DNA from: Corynebacterium pseudopelargi
GTDB taxonomy: Bacteria; Actinomycetota; Actinomycetes; Mycobacteriales; Mycobacteriaceae
Assembly: GCF_003814005.1 (NCBI RefSeq)
Contig: NZ_CP033898.1
Coordinates: 1,426,001 to 1,490,000 of the forward strand
Direction of reading: 5' to 3'
Length of the DNA stretch: 64,000 nucleotides
Shown here in pieces: positions 29,901 through 37,999 of the stretch (position 1 is the first letter of the stretch; the number at the start of each line of letters is the position of its first letter). Below the pieces are notes generated by a model, which worked only from the letters and a program-made list of their open reading frames with translations, searched no databases and was not told where the DNA came from. Position numbers and translations under genes: made by a program.

Positions 29901-30674
29901 CTCCATGAGCTCGTCGATAATGTAGAAGGCACCCGAATTAACTGGGACATGATCAAGGAACGCCCGGCAGAGGTGATCACTTCTCCTGAGTGGACGGGTA
30001 TTAAGAAGGATGGTCGGCGCTACACGGCGTTTTCGATCAATCGCGAGTACCTAAAGCCCTTCCATACCTTGTCTGGTCGCATGCACTACTACCTCGACCA
30101 CGACTGGTTCATTGATTATGGCGAGGCCTTGCCCATGTATCGCCCGCCGCTGGATCACTTGCACGTCCACGGCGAGACGGCCCCGGGTGAGCTATTGCAA
30201 AACGACGCCGGGGATCCAGAGGTCACCGTTCGCTACCTCACCACGCACAATAAGTGGTCGATTCACTCGCAGTACTACGACAACCTGCATGTGTTGTCTA
30301 TCTCTCGTGGTGGCCAGGTGATTTGGATGTCGCAAAAAGACGCCGACAAGCTCGGTGTTCGCGATAACGACTGGGTTGAGGCATATAACCGCAATGGTGT
30401 GGTTTCGGCTCGCGCGATCGTTTCCTATCGCATCCCTGAAGGCACGGTGTTTATGAACCACGCCCAGGAACGCACCACGGGCACGCCGCTCAATGAGTCC
30501 ACCGGACGTCGCGGCGGTACCCACAATTCGCTTACCCGCATCATGATCAAGCCGATTCACGTCGCCGGTGGCTATGGCCACCTCACCTACGGCTTTAACT
30601 ACATCGGCCCCACTGGCAATAACCGTGACGAGGTCACGCGCATCCGCCGCCGCTCCCAGGAGGTTGAATACTAA
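26949..30674 (+). CDS. narG: Respiratory nitrate reductase alpha subunit
   Basis: NarG is the catalytic, Mo-bisMGD subunit that reduces nitrate to nitrite at the cytoplasmic side. The 1241-residue length is normal. The [4Fe-4S] site is His56, Cys60 and Cys64 in HGVNCTGSC, with a fourth Cys in EPRGCPRG. The Mo-ligand Asp lies in SNIPVTRTPDAH. There is no twin-Arg signal, as expected for a cytoplasmic NarG. A purine-rich ribosome site precedes the ATG. Its stop overlaps the narH ATG as TAATG. MGD for this enzyme would come from the moa, moe and mob genes upstream. Confidence 0.99.
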   Translation: MPTASQSSNPLFQMGSFLRKGETGKEGQQIFLKGGRQADVFYRDRWAFDKVVRSTHGVNCTGSCSWKVYVKDGVITWESQAVDYPSTGPDMPDYEPRGCPRGASFSWYTYSPTRIRYPYIRGVLLDMFREAKGRLGDPVLAWREIVETPEKRQAYISQRGKGGLVRVGYDEAMEIAAAAHVYTVKQYGPDRIAGFTVIPAMSQVSYGAGTRFLQLIGGVALSFYDWYADLPPASPQTFGDQTDVPESGDWYNSSYLMMWGSNIPVTRTPDAHFMAEARYKGTKVVVVSPDFADNTKFADEWLRLAPGTDGALAFAMGHVILSEFHVGKKEPFFLDYMRQFTDAPFLVELDQRADGTFTPGKFLSAAQSGDDSLASTANATHRLLVMEADGAIKDPGGTVADRWGDDGEGKWNLKLDGVAPVMSVAETNGFDTAEVCFPRFDLPGGGDQAGPVGAGVVHRGVPTRTVNGKLVTTVYDLMLAHYGVRREELNLPGQWPEDFFDASVVGTPAWQEELTGVPANAAIRIGREFAQNAVDSGGRSQIIMGAGVNHYFHADSIYRTFLALTSMCGTQGVNGGGWAHYVGQEKLRPMNGWGQYAFAGDWNRPPRQMISTGFYYLTTDQWRYDSTKAARLASPLANRGVVGNKTTADTLVESMKRGWMPSYPQFDRNTLLLAEEAKQQGISPQEHIANELNAGNLHFACEDPDNPQNYPRILLNWRTNLLGSSAKGTEFFLRHMLGIDSDASAEEIGPEDRPEQMVWRDEAPKGKLDLMMTTDFRNTSTSLSSDIVLPAATWYEKHDMSSTDMHPFLHSFNAAINPPWEARSDFEVFRDLAAAFSKLAAKWLGTQTDVVAAPLAHDSPDELAMPGGVVPPLDEHGYVPGKTMAKLIPVERDYAAVYEKWMHLGPLTGKLGTGVHGTAYNVEKQTEELKLILGESETTTAGLRPDLSTAPKVIDMILHLSGVSNGEVAAEGFRNQAKRTGLDNLHELVDNVEGTRINWDMIKERPAEVITSPEWTGIKKDGRRYTAFSINREYLKPFHTLSGRMHYYLDHDWFIDYGEALPMYRPPLDHLHVHGETAPGELLQNDAGDPEVTVRYLTTHNKWSIHSQYYDNLHVLSISRGGQVIWMSQKDADKLGVRDNDWVEAYNRNGVVSARAIVSYRIPEGTVFMNHAQERTTGTPLNESTGRRGGTHNSLTRIMIKPIHVAGGYGHLTYGFNYIGPTGNNRDEVTRIRRRSQEVEY

Positions 30675-32263
30675 TGAAGGTCATGGCCCAAATTGCGATG
30701 ATCATGAACCTAGACAAGTGCATCGGCTGCCACACGTGTTCTGTGACCTGTAAGCAGGCATGGACCAACCGCGAGGGCACCGAGTACATGTGGTTCAACA
30801 ACGTAGAAACGCGCCCTGGCGTTGGTTATCCCTATGGGTGGGAAGATCAAGGCAAATGGGAAGGCGGCTGGGTGCTGGATAAGCGCGGCAAGCTCAAGCC
30901 TCGTTCGGGTGGGCGTTTAAAAAAGCTCGCCACCATCTTCCATAACCCCAAGCTGCCTACCATCGAGGACTATTACGAGCCTTGGACCTATGAGTATGAA
31001 AAGCTGCTCTCGGCTCCTGCAGGCCAAAAGACCCAGCCCACTGCGCGGCCTGTGTCGCAGCTCGATGGCCGGCCGATCGATACCATCAAGTGGTCTTCTA
31101 ACTGGGACGATAACCTCGGCGGCTCCGGGCAAACACTTGATGATGACCCGGTGCTCAAGCAGATGAATATGCAGGTGCGCAAGGAGATCGAAGATGCCTT
31201 CATGTTCTATCTTCCGCGTATTTGCGAGCACTGCTTGAACCCCACGTGCGTTTCTTCTTGCCCTTCGGGGGCGATGTATAAGCGCAGTGAAGACGGCATC
31301 GTGTTGGTGGATCAGGATCGTTGCCGTGGTTGGCGCATGTGTGTTTCGGGCTGCCCGTATAAGAAGGTCTACTTCAACCACAAAACCGGCAAGGCCGAAA
31401 AATGTACCTTGTGCTATCCGCGCATCGAGGTTGGCCAGCCCACCGTGTGTTCGGAAACCTGCGTCGGCCGCCTGCGTTACCTCGGAGTTTTGCTTTACGA
31501 CGCCGACCGTGTGGCATCGGCAGCCTCCACACCGGAAGAAGGCGATCTCTTCCAAGCGCAAAAAGATATTCTGCTTGATCCCCATGATCCTGAGGTGCAG
31601 CGTGCGGCAGTAGAAGCTGGCATCCCGCACTCCTGGATCGATGCTGCACAGCAATCCCCCATCTGGGATCTCATCTTCCGCTACGAGGTGGCCGTGCCCT
31701 TGCACCCGGAGTATCGCACCTTGCCTATGGTGTGGTACATCCCGCCACTGAGCCCAGTGGTGGATGCCGTGACTGCCTCTGGCGCAGATGGCGAGCACCA
31801 CAAGGTGTTGCTCTCTGCTATTTCCAATATGCGTATCCCCCTGGAGTACCTCGCGGGGCTGTTTACCGCCGGCGATACAGCGGCGGTAGAAAAGGTGCTG
31901 CGCAGGCTTGCCGCCATGCGTTCGTATATGCGCGATATCAACCTCGGCCAAAAACCGCAGGAAGCTATTGCCGCTTCGGTGGGCATGACCGGCAAGGACA
32001 TGGAGGCGATGTATCGCTTGCTTGCCATTGCCAAGTACGACGATCGCTACGTGATCCCCACCGCTTCGCCGGAAACACCGCGCGGTATTTCCTCGCTGCC
32101 TTCTTTCGGCGGCGCGGATCCTGCTGCCAGCGTGGAGCAATTCCACGGTTTGGGTGAAGGTGCGCCCGAGGCCTGCCATAGCGGCGCGGGCGCAGGGCCT
32201 GTAGCGCTTACTTCTTGGAGTGCTGGGCAGCGTCCAGACTCGATGTTTCCAAGGAGCCGATAG
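30674..32263 (+). CDS. narH: Respiratory nitrate reductase beta subunit
   Basis: NarH carries electrons from NarI to NarG through iron-sulfur clusters. The 529-residue protein has four Cys groups: CIGCHTCSVTCKQ, CEHCLNPTCVSSCP, CRGWRMCVSGCP and CTLCYPR plus CSETC. In the third group a Trp replaces one Cys, the family mark of a [3Fe-4S] cluster. An AGGAGG site lies 10 bases before the ATG, which overlaps the narG stop. A second ATG three codons in is possible but less well placed. The narJ gene follows without any gap. Confidence 0.99.
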   Translation: MKVMAQIAMIMNLDKCIGCHTCSVTCKQAWTNREGTEYMWFNNVETRPGVGYPYGWEDQGKWEGGWVLDKRGKLKPRSGGRLKKLATIFHNPKLPTIEDYYEPWTYEYEKLLSAPAGQKTQPTARPVSQLDGRPIDTIKWSSNWDDNLGGSGQTLDDDPVLKQMNMQVRKEIEDAFMFYLPRICEHCLNPTCVSSCPSGAMYKRSEDGIVLVDQDRCRGWRMCVSGCPYKKVYFNHKTGKAEKCTLCYPRIEVGQPTVCSETCVGRLRYLGVLLYDADRVASAASTPEEGDLFQAQKDILLDPHDPEVQRAAVEAGIPHSWIDAAQQSPIWDLIFRYEVAVPLHPEYRTLPMVWYIPPLSPVVDAVTASGADGEHHKVLLSAISNMRIPLEYLAGLFTAGDTAAVEKVLRRLAAMRSYMRDINLGQKPQEAIAASVGMTGKDMEAMYRLLAIAKYDDRYVIPTASPETPRGISSLPSFGGADPAASVEQFHGLGEGAPEACHSGAGAGPVALTSWSAGQRPDSMFPRSR

Positions 32264-32941
32264 ATGCGTACCCACGTCGGCATCGTCCCGGCCCCAACCC
32301 CGGCCGTAGCCATTACCCAGCAGCAACGCCGCAGGCTGTTTATGGCCTGTTCCCTGCTGCTGGACTACCCGGATGAGGTCTTAATCCAACGCATCCCCAC
32401 CGTCCGCGAGGCCCTAGGTGCTATGCCTGCAGCGATTGAAGCGGAGCTCGAAGGGTTTTTCCACGCTACTGATACCCACGCTGCTCGCTGGTTGGAGGAA
32501 CACTACGTAGATACCTTTGATCAGCGCCGCCGCTGTTCGCTGTTTTTGAGCTACTACGCCGTAGGCGATACCCGCCAGCGCGGCACAGCCATCCTGGCGT
32601 TTCGCGATGCACTTGGCGCCTTAGGTTTTGAGCTCGATCGCGATGAACTCCCCGATCACTTGTGTGTGCTGCTCGAAGCCGCAGGGCTTGCCCAGGGTGA
32701 GGTGCACGATCAAGCAACCCAAATCCTTGCCACCCACCGCGATGGCATCGAGGTGCTGCGCGCAGCCCTAGAAACCTTCGATTCTCCCTATGCGCACCTG
32801 ATCAAGGCGGTGTGCATGGCGTTGCCGGAGATTGACCAAGAGCTTGCTCAGCACTTTATGGAGCTGATTCGCCAGGGGCCTCCCTCCGAACTGGTTGGCC
32901 TTGGCACCCCATTTCCCTTTGCCCAAACCGAAAACCCCTAA
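32264..32941 (+). CDS. narJ: Nitrate reductase chaperone NarJ
   Basis: NarJ is a cytoplasmic chaperone that binds the apo-NarG N-terminus and lets the Mo cofactor be inserted before membrane attachment. The 225-residue helical protein has the family pattern: LLLDYPDEVL near the N-terminus, then DTFDQRRRCSLFLSYYAVGDTRQRG, which is the typical TorD/NarJ core (shown only in part), and ELPDHLCVLLEA. The ATG follows the narH stop codon immediately, so translation is coupled. Confidence 0.97.
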   Translation: MRTHVGIVPAPTPAVAITQQQRRRLFMACSLLLDYPDEVLIQRIPTVREALGAMPAAIEAELEGFFHATDTHAARWLEEHYVDTFDQRRRCSLFLSYYAVGDTRQRGTAILAFRDALGALGFELDRDELPDHLCVLLEAAGLAQGEVHDQATQILATHRDGIEVLRAALETFDSPYAHLIKAVCMALPEIDQELAQHFMELIRQGPPSELVGLGTPFPFAQTENP

Positions 32942-32954
32942 ATAAGGAATCACC

Positions 32955-33743
32955 ATGACTTCTATTGACACGTTCTTGTGGGTCGCGTTTCCTTGGCTTG
33001 CCATCGTCGCGTTTGTGCTGGGCATGTCTTGGCGTTGGCGTACCGATCAATTTGGCTGGACCACGCACTCCACCCAAATCTATGAATCAAAGCTGCTGCG
33101 CATCTCCTCGCCGCTATTTCACTGGGGCATGATGTTTGTGATCCTCGGCCACATCATGGGCTTGGCTTTTCCTAAGTCCTGGACTCGTGCCGTAGGCATC
33201 TCAGATGCCGCCTATCACCTCATCGCCACCATCCCCGGCACCATCGCCGGTATCGCCGCGGTGCTGGGATTAGTGGGGTTGATTTATCGCCGCGTGCACA
33301 CCCGCTCGGTGTTCCTATCCACCTCCACCTCAGACAAGGTGATGTATGTGCTGCTTGGCCTTGCTATCTTGAGTGGCTTCGTTGCCACGGTGAGCACCCA
33401 GGTCTTCGGTGGGCCTCATGGCTACGATTACCGCGAGACCATCTCTCCTTGGCTGCGCCAATTGCTCATCTTTAATGCGCACCCGGAGTGGATGGCTACG
33501 GTGCCCTGGCAGTTCAAGGTGCACGTGCTTGCAGGTTTCACCCTGCTGGCTGTGTGGCCCTTTACTCGCCTGGTGCACGTATTTTCTGCCCCGGTTGGCT
33601 ACACCACCCGCCCCTATGTGGTGTATCGCTCCCGTGATACAAGAACGCAGCCAACACGCCAACATGTTGCCTGGGAGCCGGTACGCTCAAATAAACGCCA
33701 GGTGCATGAACCCAACGACGAAGGCCAGTGGTACGGCGCATAG
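32955..33743 (+). CDS. narI: Respiratory nitrate reductase gamma subunit
   Basis: NarI is the membrane cytochrome b that oxidises menaquinol and passes electrons to NarH. The 262-residue protein has five hydrophobic helices. Candidate heme His residues are in HWGMMFVILGHIMGL (helix 2) and in the fifth-helix segment KVHVLAGFTLLAVWPFTRLVH. The C-terminal tail is charged and cytoplasmic. It lies 13 bases after narJ and ends the nar operon, followed by a terminator-like hairpin before modA. Confidence 0.98.
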   Translation: MTSIDTFLWVAFPWLAIVAFVLGMSWRWRTDQFGWTTHSTQIYESKLLRISSPLFHWGMMFVILGHIMGLAFPKSWTRAVGISDAAYHLIATIPGTIAGIAAVLGLVGLIYRRVHTRSVFLSTSTSDKVMYVLLGLAILSGFVATVSTQVFGGPHGYDYRETISPWLRQLLIFNAHPEWMATVPWQFKVHVLAGFTLLAVWPFTRLVHVFSAPVGYTTRPYVVYRSRDTRTQPTRQHVAWEPVRSNKRQVHEPNDEGQWYGA

Positions 33744-33751
33744 CCTTCTCC

Positions 33752-33788
33752 GGGCACCACGCACAAGCGTTGGTGCCCACTACTTTTT
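33752..33788 (+). terminator. Hairpin with T-tract between narI and modA
   Basis: An eight-base stem (33752-33759 with 33771-33778), extended inward by three pairs, is followed by a T run at 33784-33788 and then at once by the modA ribosome site. It should end or reduce read-through from the nar operon into the molybdate importer. Confidence 0.75.
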
Positions 33789-33805
33789 CTAGGAGAACAC
33801 CCATT

Positions 33806-34510
33806 ATGCGTAAATTACTGCCGCTAGCACTGGCTTTGGTGCTCACCGGCTGCGCGTCCCAGGAACAACTCACGGTTTTTGGTGCCGCCTCTACACGTTT
33901 GATTAATGATTCCTTAGTCCAACAAAGTGGCGAAGATATCCAATTCCACAATGCCGGCTCTGCTGCCCTGGTACAGCAGTTACGCGAAGGCGCGCCAGCA
34001 GATGTGTTGATCACCGCCAACGAGGCCACCATGCAACAAGCCGAAGATGCAGGGCTTGTTGGCACACCAAAGGCTGTAGCAACAAACTCCATGGTGCTGA
34101 TCGTGCCCAAGGGCAACCCGGCCGGTGTGCAAGGATTCAAAGACTTAGGCGATGCCGTGGTGGTCATTTGTGATGTGCAAGTCCCCTGTGGCGATACCAC
34201 TGCCACATTGGAAAAGGCCAATAACACCACCATTAATGCTGCCTCACTGGAGCAATCAGTCTCCGATGTCTTAGGCAAAGTGGTCTCGCGTGAAGCCGAT
34301 GCCGGCGTGGTGTATCGCAGCGATGCTGCAGCCGCAGGCGATAGCGTGGAGGTCATTGAAATTCCCCATGCCGATGAGTACCCCAATCGCATCATGGCGG
34401 CGGTGGTGGATCAAAGCTCGCATCCCGATCAAGCAGAAAAGATCTTAAACACCTTGGGCTCGCAGGAGTTTCGTTCTACCTGGCAAGAACAGGGGTTCAC
34501 CCCACAGTGA
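33806..34510 (+). CDS. modA: Molybdate-binding lipoprotein ModA
   Basis: ModA captures molybdate outside the cell for the ABC importer. The 234-residue protein begins with a lipoprotein signal ending in LTGC (residues 13-16), so the mature protein is anchored by a lipid on Cys16. The mature start LTVFGAAS and the VQQLREGAPADVLITANEAT segment are typical of ModA, whose Ser and Ala backbone bind the oxyanion. An AGGAGA ribosome site is nine bases before ATG at 33806; the frame is open upstream but through the terminator. The last bases overlap the modBC start as GTGA. Confidence 0.95.
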   Translation: MRKLLPLALALVLTGCASQEQLTVFGAASTRLINDSLVQQSGEDIQFHNAGSAALVQQLREGAPADVLITANEATMQQAEDAGLVGTPKAVATNSMVLIVPKGNPAGVQGFKDLGDAVVVICDVQVPCGDTTATLEKANNTTINAASLEQSVSDVLGKVVSREADAGVVYRSDAAAAGDSVEVIEIPHADEYPNRIMAAVVDQSSHPDQAEKILNTLGSQEFRSTWQEQGFTPQ

Positions 34511-36387
34511 TCCAGCGCCTTGCCCCAAGCGCACCACGGTGGGTGCATCTGCTTGCTGTACTCGCCGGGGTGTTTCTGCTGCTGCCGCTGATAGCCCTAT
34601 GCACCCGAGTGGCGTGGACAGACATCATCGGTATTGCGTTGCGCGAGGATTCTTTGCAGATGTTCGCGCTAAGCCTGGGCTCTGCTGTGGTGGCCACGCT
34701 GTGTTGTTTGGTGCTAGGAATCCCGCTTGCGCTGTGGTTGCAGTTGCTGCCTCGAGGCGCAGGCCTTGCCCGCGGTTTGGTGCTCCTGCCTTTGGCCATG
34801 CCCCCGGTGGTGGCGGGCTTGGCGCTCAGCGCAGCCTTTGGGCGCAAGGGACTAGTAGCACCGCTTCTAGATGCCACCGGTATCCAACTGGCGTTTAGCT
34901 TTGCAGGTGTGGTGATGGCGCATTGTTTTATCGCGCTTCCTTTTGTGGTGGTGACTGTGGATGCGGCACTACGGCAATTTGATCGCGAGATTTGGTATTC
35001 GGCCCAGGCAGTAGGAATGACGCCCACCCAGGTGGTGCGCCGGGTGTTATTACCTGGTGTGCGCCCGGCGATACTCAGCGGCGCCGGCTTGGCCTTTGTG
35101 CGCTCGCTTGGAGAGTTCGGCACCACGCTCACCTTTGCAGGATCCTTACCTGGGGTAACCCGAACGCTCCCGGTGGGCATTTATCTCGCTAGAGAAACTG
35201 ACCCCGATCAGGCCTATGCGTTAGCAGCCCTGCTCGTGCTGTTGGCCGTGGCAGTGCTGGCAGCAGTCGCACTTCTTGGGCGATCTCCTCGTGTGCGTAC
35301 TCAGCAGGCCGTTGAGCTTAGGCCTGTCGATGTGGCTGCGTTAAGTGCGCTGAGTGCCTCTGAGCTTGGAGCACCCAGCATCAAGGTGGATGATTTTTAT
35401 GCCCAGGCTGGGCACACCACCGCACTCATTGGCCCTAATGGTGCAGGTAAAACCACGTTATTGGGCAAAATTGCAGGCAGAATTAGCGCGCAGGTCTTCA
35501 TAGATGGCAAGCCGATATCCGAGCCGATGTGGCAACGCGGCATTGTCATGCTTACCCAGCAGCCCGGTTTGCCGCGGCACTGCAGCGTTGAGCAGGCCAT
35601 CGCGATGGTGCACCCCGAGGCAGCCCGGCTGTTAGAGGCGGCAGGTTTAGAGGCCTTAGCCAACGTGCCCACCGCGGAGCTTTCGGGCGGGCAAGCCGCG
35701 CAGGTTGCCCTGCTGCGCGCTTTGGCTGCTCGCCCACGGGTGTTATTGCTTGACGAGCCCCTCGCTGCAGTCGATGTTGAGGCAGCGCAGCATTGGCGTG
35801 CATTGTTGGCTGCTGCCGCCAAGGGGCGCACGGTGGTGTTTATTAGCCACGACCCCACCGATGTTGCCACCTTGAGTTCCAAGATCGCGGTGCTCGAACA
35901 AGCCCAGGTGCGCAGCATTGCAGATACGCAGGAGGAATTTAGCCGTCCGAGCAATAGCTTTGTGGCCTCTTTTGCTGGGGTGAATCGCTTGGAAGGCGTA
36001 GTGCAAAGCGTCGAGCACGGTATTGCAGAAATGCGCGTTGGCGATCTTCACGTTGTTGCTCAGGCCGATGGCGATCTCGCTGTCCACGATCGGGCGGTGG
36101 CGGTGTTTGCCCCGGATGCTGTGACGTTGAAGGTGGTTGAGAATCCGGCGGGGGTGGAATCCGCGCGCAATCAGTGGGAGGGGCGGATCACATCGGTTGA
36201 GTTCCATAAAAATATTGTGTTTGTACGTGTAAAATTTGCTACAGCATCGATTACGTTGCACACCACTCAAGCCTCCGCGTTGCGTTTATCGCTGGGCGTT
36301 GGCAGCAGCGTAATTTGTGCCATAAAAGCACTCAACGTGCATGTTTATCGTGCGCCTACCCCACACGCCAGCACCGAGGAATTATGA
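34507..36387 (+). CDS. Molybdate ABC transporter, fused ModB permease and ModC ATPase
   Basis: One 626-residue chain joins both inner parts of the molybdate importer. Residues about 15-260 form the ModB permease with six hydrophobic helices and the EAA-type loop around YSAQAVGMTPTQVVRRVLLP. After a short linker the ATPase has the P-loop GPNGAGKTTL (near residue 315), the signature ELSGGQ and the Walker B strand RVLLLDEPLAAVD, then the switch His in FISHD. A TOBE-like oxyanion-binding domain follows residue 480. The start is GTG, overlapping modA. The gene's stop overlaps the regulator ATG. Such fusions occur but separate modB and modC are usual. Confidence 0.95.
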   Translation: MIQRLAPSAPRWVHLLAVLAGVFLLLPLIALCTRVAWTDIIGIALREDSLQMFALSLGSAVVATLCCLVLGIPLALWLQLLPRGAGLARGLVLLPLAMPPVVAGLALSAAFGRKGLVAPLLDATGIQLAFSFAGVVMAHCFIALPFVVVTVDAALRQFDREIWYSAQAVGMTPTQVVRRVLLPGVRPAILSGAGLAFVRSLGEFGTTLTFAGSLPGVTRTLPVGIYLARETDPDQAYALAALLVLLAVAVLAAVALLGRSPRVRTQQAVELRPVDVAALSALSASELGAPSIKVDDFYAQAGHTTALIGPNGAGKTTLLGKIAGRISAQVFIDGKPISEPMWQRGIVMLTQQPGLPRHCSVEQAIAMVHPEAARLLEAAGLEALANVPTAELSGGQAAQVALLRALAARPRVLLLDEPLAAVDVEAAQHWRALLAAAAKGRTVVFISHDPTDVATLSSKIAVLEQAQVRSIADTQEEFSRPSNSFVASFAGVNRLEGVVQSVEHGIAEMRVGDLHVVAQADGDLAVHDRAVAVFAPDAVTLKVVENPAGVESARNQWEGRITSVEFHKNIVFVRVKFATASITLHTTQASALRLSLGVGSSVICAIKALNVHVYRAPTPHASTEEL

Positions 36388-37079
36388 ACCAGCACCCCCC
36401 TCGTCCCGCAACGGATCTTTTTCCAGAGTCTTTAAAGCTCAGCCCCAAACAGCGGCTTGTGCTTGATACTTTGGCCGATTATCCCGATGGCGCGCGTGTG
36501 TACGAGTTGGCCGAAGAACTGAACATGCATGCCAATACTATTCGTGGCCACCTTGATGAGCTCACCGAGCGCGGCGCCGTACATTCCTTTACCGCACCCG
36601 CCATTGGCCGCGGGCGCCCCTCGTTGATTTATAAGGTTCGCATCCCCGATAACCGCACGGTGGCTGCCGAGTACGTCACCTTGATCGAGGTGATGGGCGA
36701 TTATCTCGAAGAACAAGCCGCCACCGCCGAGGAACAAGCGGCCATGGCCCGCACCATTGGCAAGCGCTGGGGCGAAAAGTTGCGCGAGCGCGGCTTGGAA
36801 AGCCCCGAATCCAGCCAGGGCTTTTTGGGCAGGATCACCGGCTATCTTCGCAGCATGGGCTTTGATCCCACGCAGGAAGTCAGCACCGATGAGGGCACGA
36901 GCATTTCCATGCGCAGTTGCCCGCTAAGCTCCAATGAGTTCCAGCCAACACCGTTTATTTGTGCCGTGCACGAAGGCACGTTGCAGCAGTTGCTTGACGA
37001 CGACCGCATGCACCTCAACCTCGTGCCCTATGATCAGCCGGGCCAGTGTTGCGTAGAGATCAAGCAGAAGCAGGCTTAG
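36384..37079 (+). CDS. arnR: ArnR-like winged-helix regulator with Cys cluster
   Basis: Probable repressor of the nar operon under oxygen. In C. glutamicum, as I recall, arnR sits between narI and thrB, the same position as here apart from the inserted modABC genes. The 231-residue protein has an N-terminal winged helix (about residues 18-85) with the recognition helix around [19 protein letters not shown]-terminal Cys179 (in RSCPL), Cys193, Cys222 and Cys223 could hold an iron-sulfur cluster, as in SufR-type regulators. The ATG overlaps the modBC stop as ATGA, so it is co-translated with the importer. Its stop overlaps the convergent thrB stop by four bases. Confidence 0.75.
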   Translation: MNQHPPRPATDLFPESLKLSPKQRLVLDTLADYPDGARVYELAEELNMHANTIRGHLDELTERGAVHSFTAPAIGRGRPSLIYKVRIPDNRTVAAEYVTLIEVMGDYLEEQAATAEEQAAMARTIGKRWGEKLRERGLESPESSQGFLGRITGYLRSMGFDPTQEVSTDEGTSISMRSCPLSSNEFQPTPFICAVHEGTLQQLLDDDRMHLNLVPYDQPGQCCVEIKQKQA

Positions 37080-37999
37080 GCCTCTAATACCTCGGTCTGT
37101 ACTGGTCCGGCCACGCTCAGTGGCAGCACACGCATGCCGGATTCTTCGGCTTCGCGTAGCAACTGCGAATCGAGGTCTTCGGTGATCAGCACCATGGCGG
37201 TAGGCCCTGCGCCTGAAAGGTAGGCTGCCACACCGCGGTTGCGAAGCCTGTTTACCCATTCAGCGGTCAAAGGCAGCACATCGGCGCGATACGGCTGGTG
37301 GAGTCGATCCCTGGTGGCCTCCCACAGCAGCTCGGGGTGATGCTGCAGCGCCACCGTCATCAACGCCGCCCTTGACACATTGAAGCGGGCATCAATATGG
37401 CTGATCTCATTGGGCAGCACCTGGCGCACCGCATCGGTGGAGGCGCGCTCGCTGGGGATCAAGGCCACGCCGCGAATTTCGGGGTGCACGGGGATGGCCA
37501 CGGCCTTGTACTGCGGGTCGCTGCCGTCGACAGGCGTCGACGTCCACGACACCACTGCCCCACCCATGACCGAGGCGGCAGCATTATCGGGGTGGCCTTC
37601 AAATGCCGAAGAAAGCTGGACCAGATCGGCGGTGCTGAGCACATCACCGGCCAAAGCATTCGCCGCAGCCACACCGGCAACCGCGGCAGCAGCAGAAGAA
37701 CCAAGGCCACGCGATTGAGGAATACGGTTATGGCAGGTCACTTTGAGCCCAGGTGCCTGAACGCCGGCGGCCTCAAGGCCAGAGTAAATGGCGCGCACCA
37801 CCAGGTGGCGCTGATCCAGTGGGACTTCGCCCTCGCCTTCGCCTTCGACAATCACTTCGAGGCCTTCGCTGGTGATTTCGACCCAGATGTCGTCGAAAAG
37901 CGAAAGGGCAAGCCCGAGGGTGTCAAAGCCAGGCCCAAGATTGGCAGAGGATGCGGGGACGCGAACGTGCACGCGACGCCCGACGCTCAATTGCTGCAT
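37076..37999 (-). CDS. thrB: Homoserine kinase
   Basis: ThrB phosphorylates homoserine with ATP on the way to threonine. The 307-residue GHMP-family kinase has the [19 protein letters not shown]-terminal motif and the ATP loop [16 protein letters not shown]. The third motif follows at [13 protein letters not shown] near residue 255. It starts at an ATG overlapping the hom stop codon as TAATG, giving the standard hom-thrB operon. It is convergent with the regulator gene, and the stops overlap by four bases. Confidence 0.98.
   Translation of the reverse strand: MQQLSVGRRVHVRVPASSANLGPGFDTLGLALSLFDDIWVEITSEGLEVIVEGEGEGEVPLDQRHLVVRAIYSGLEAAGVQAPGLKVTCHNRIPQSRGLGSSAAAAVAGVAAANALAGDVLSTADLVQLSSAFEGHPDNAAASVMGGAVVSWTSTPVDGSDPQYKAVAIPVHPEIRGVALIPSERASTDAVRQVLPNEISHIDARFNVSRAALMTVALQHHPELLWEATRDRLHQPYRADVLPLTAEWVNRLRNRGVAAYLSGAGPTAMVLITEDLDSQLLREAEESGMRVLPLSVAGPVQTEVLEA

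Noticed and set aside
27909..32326. Long minus-strand frames opposite narG and narH
   Set aside because: Both nar genes are certain from cofactor motifs and tight operon spacing; the antisense frames have none.
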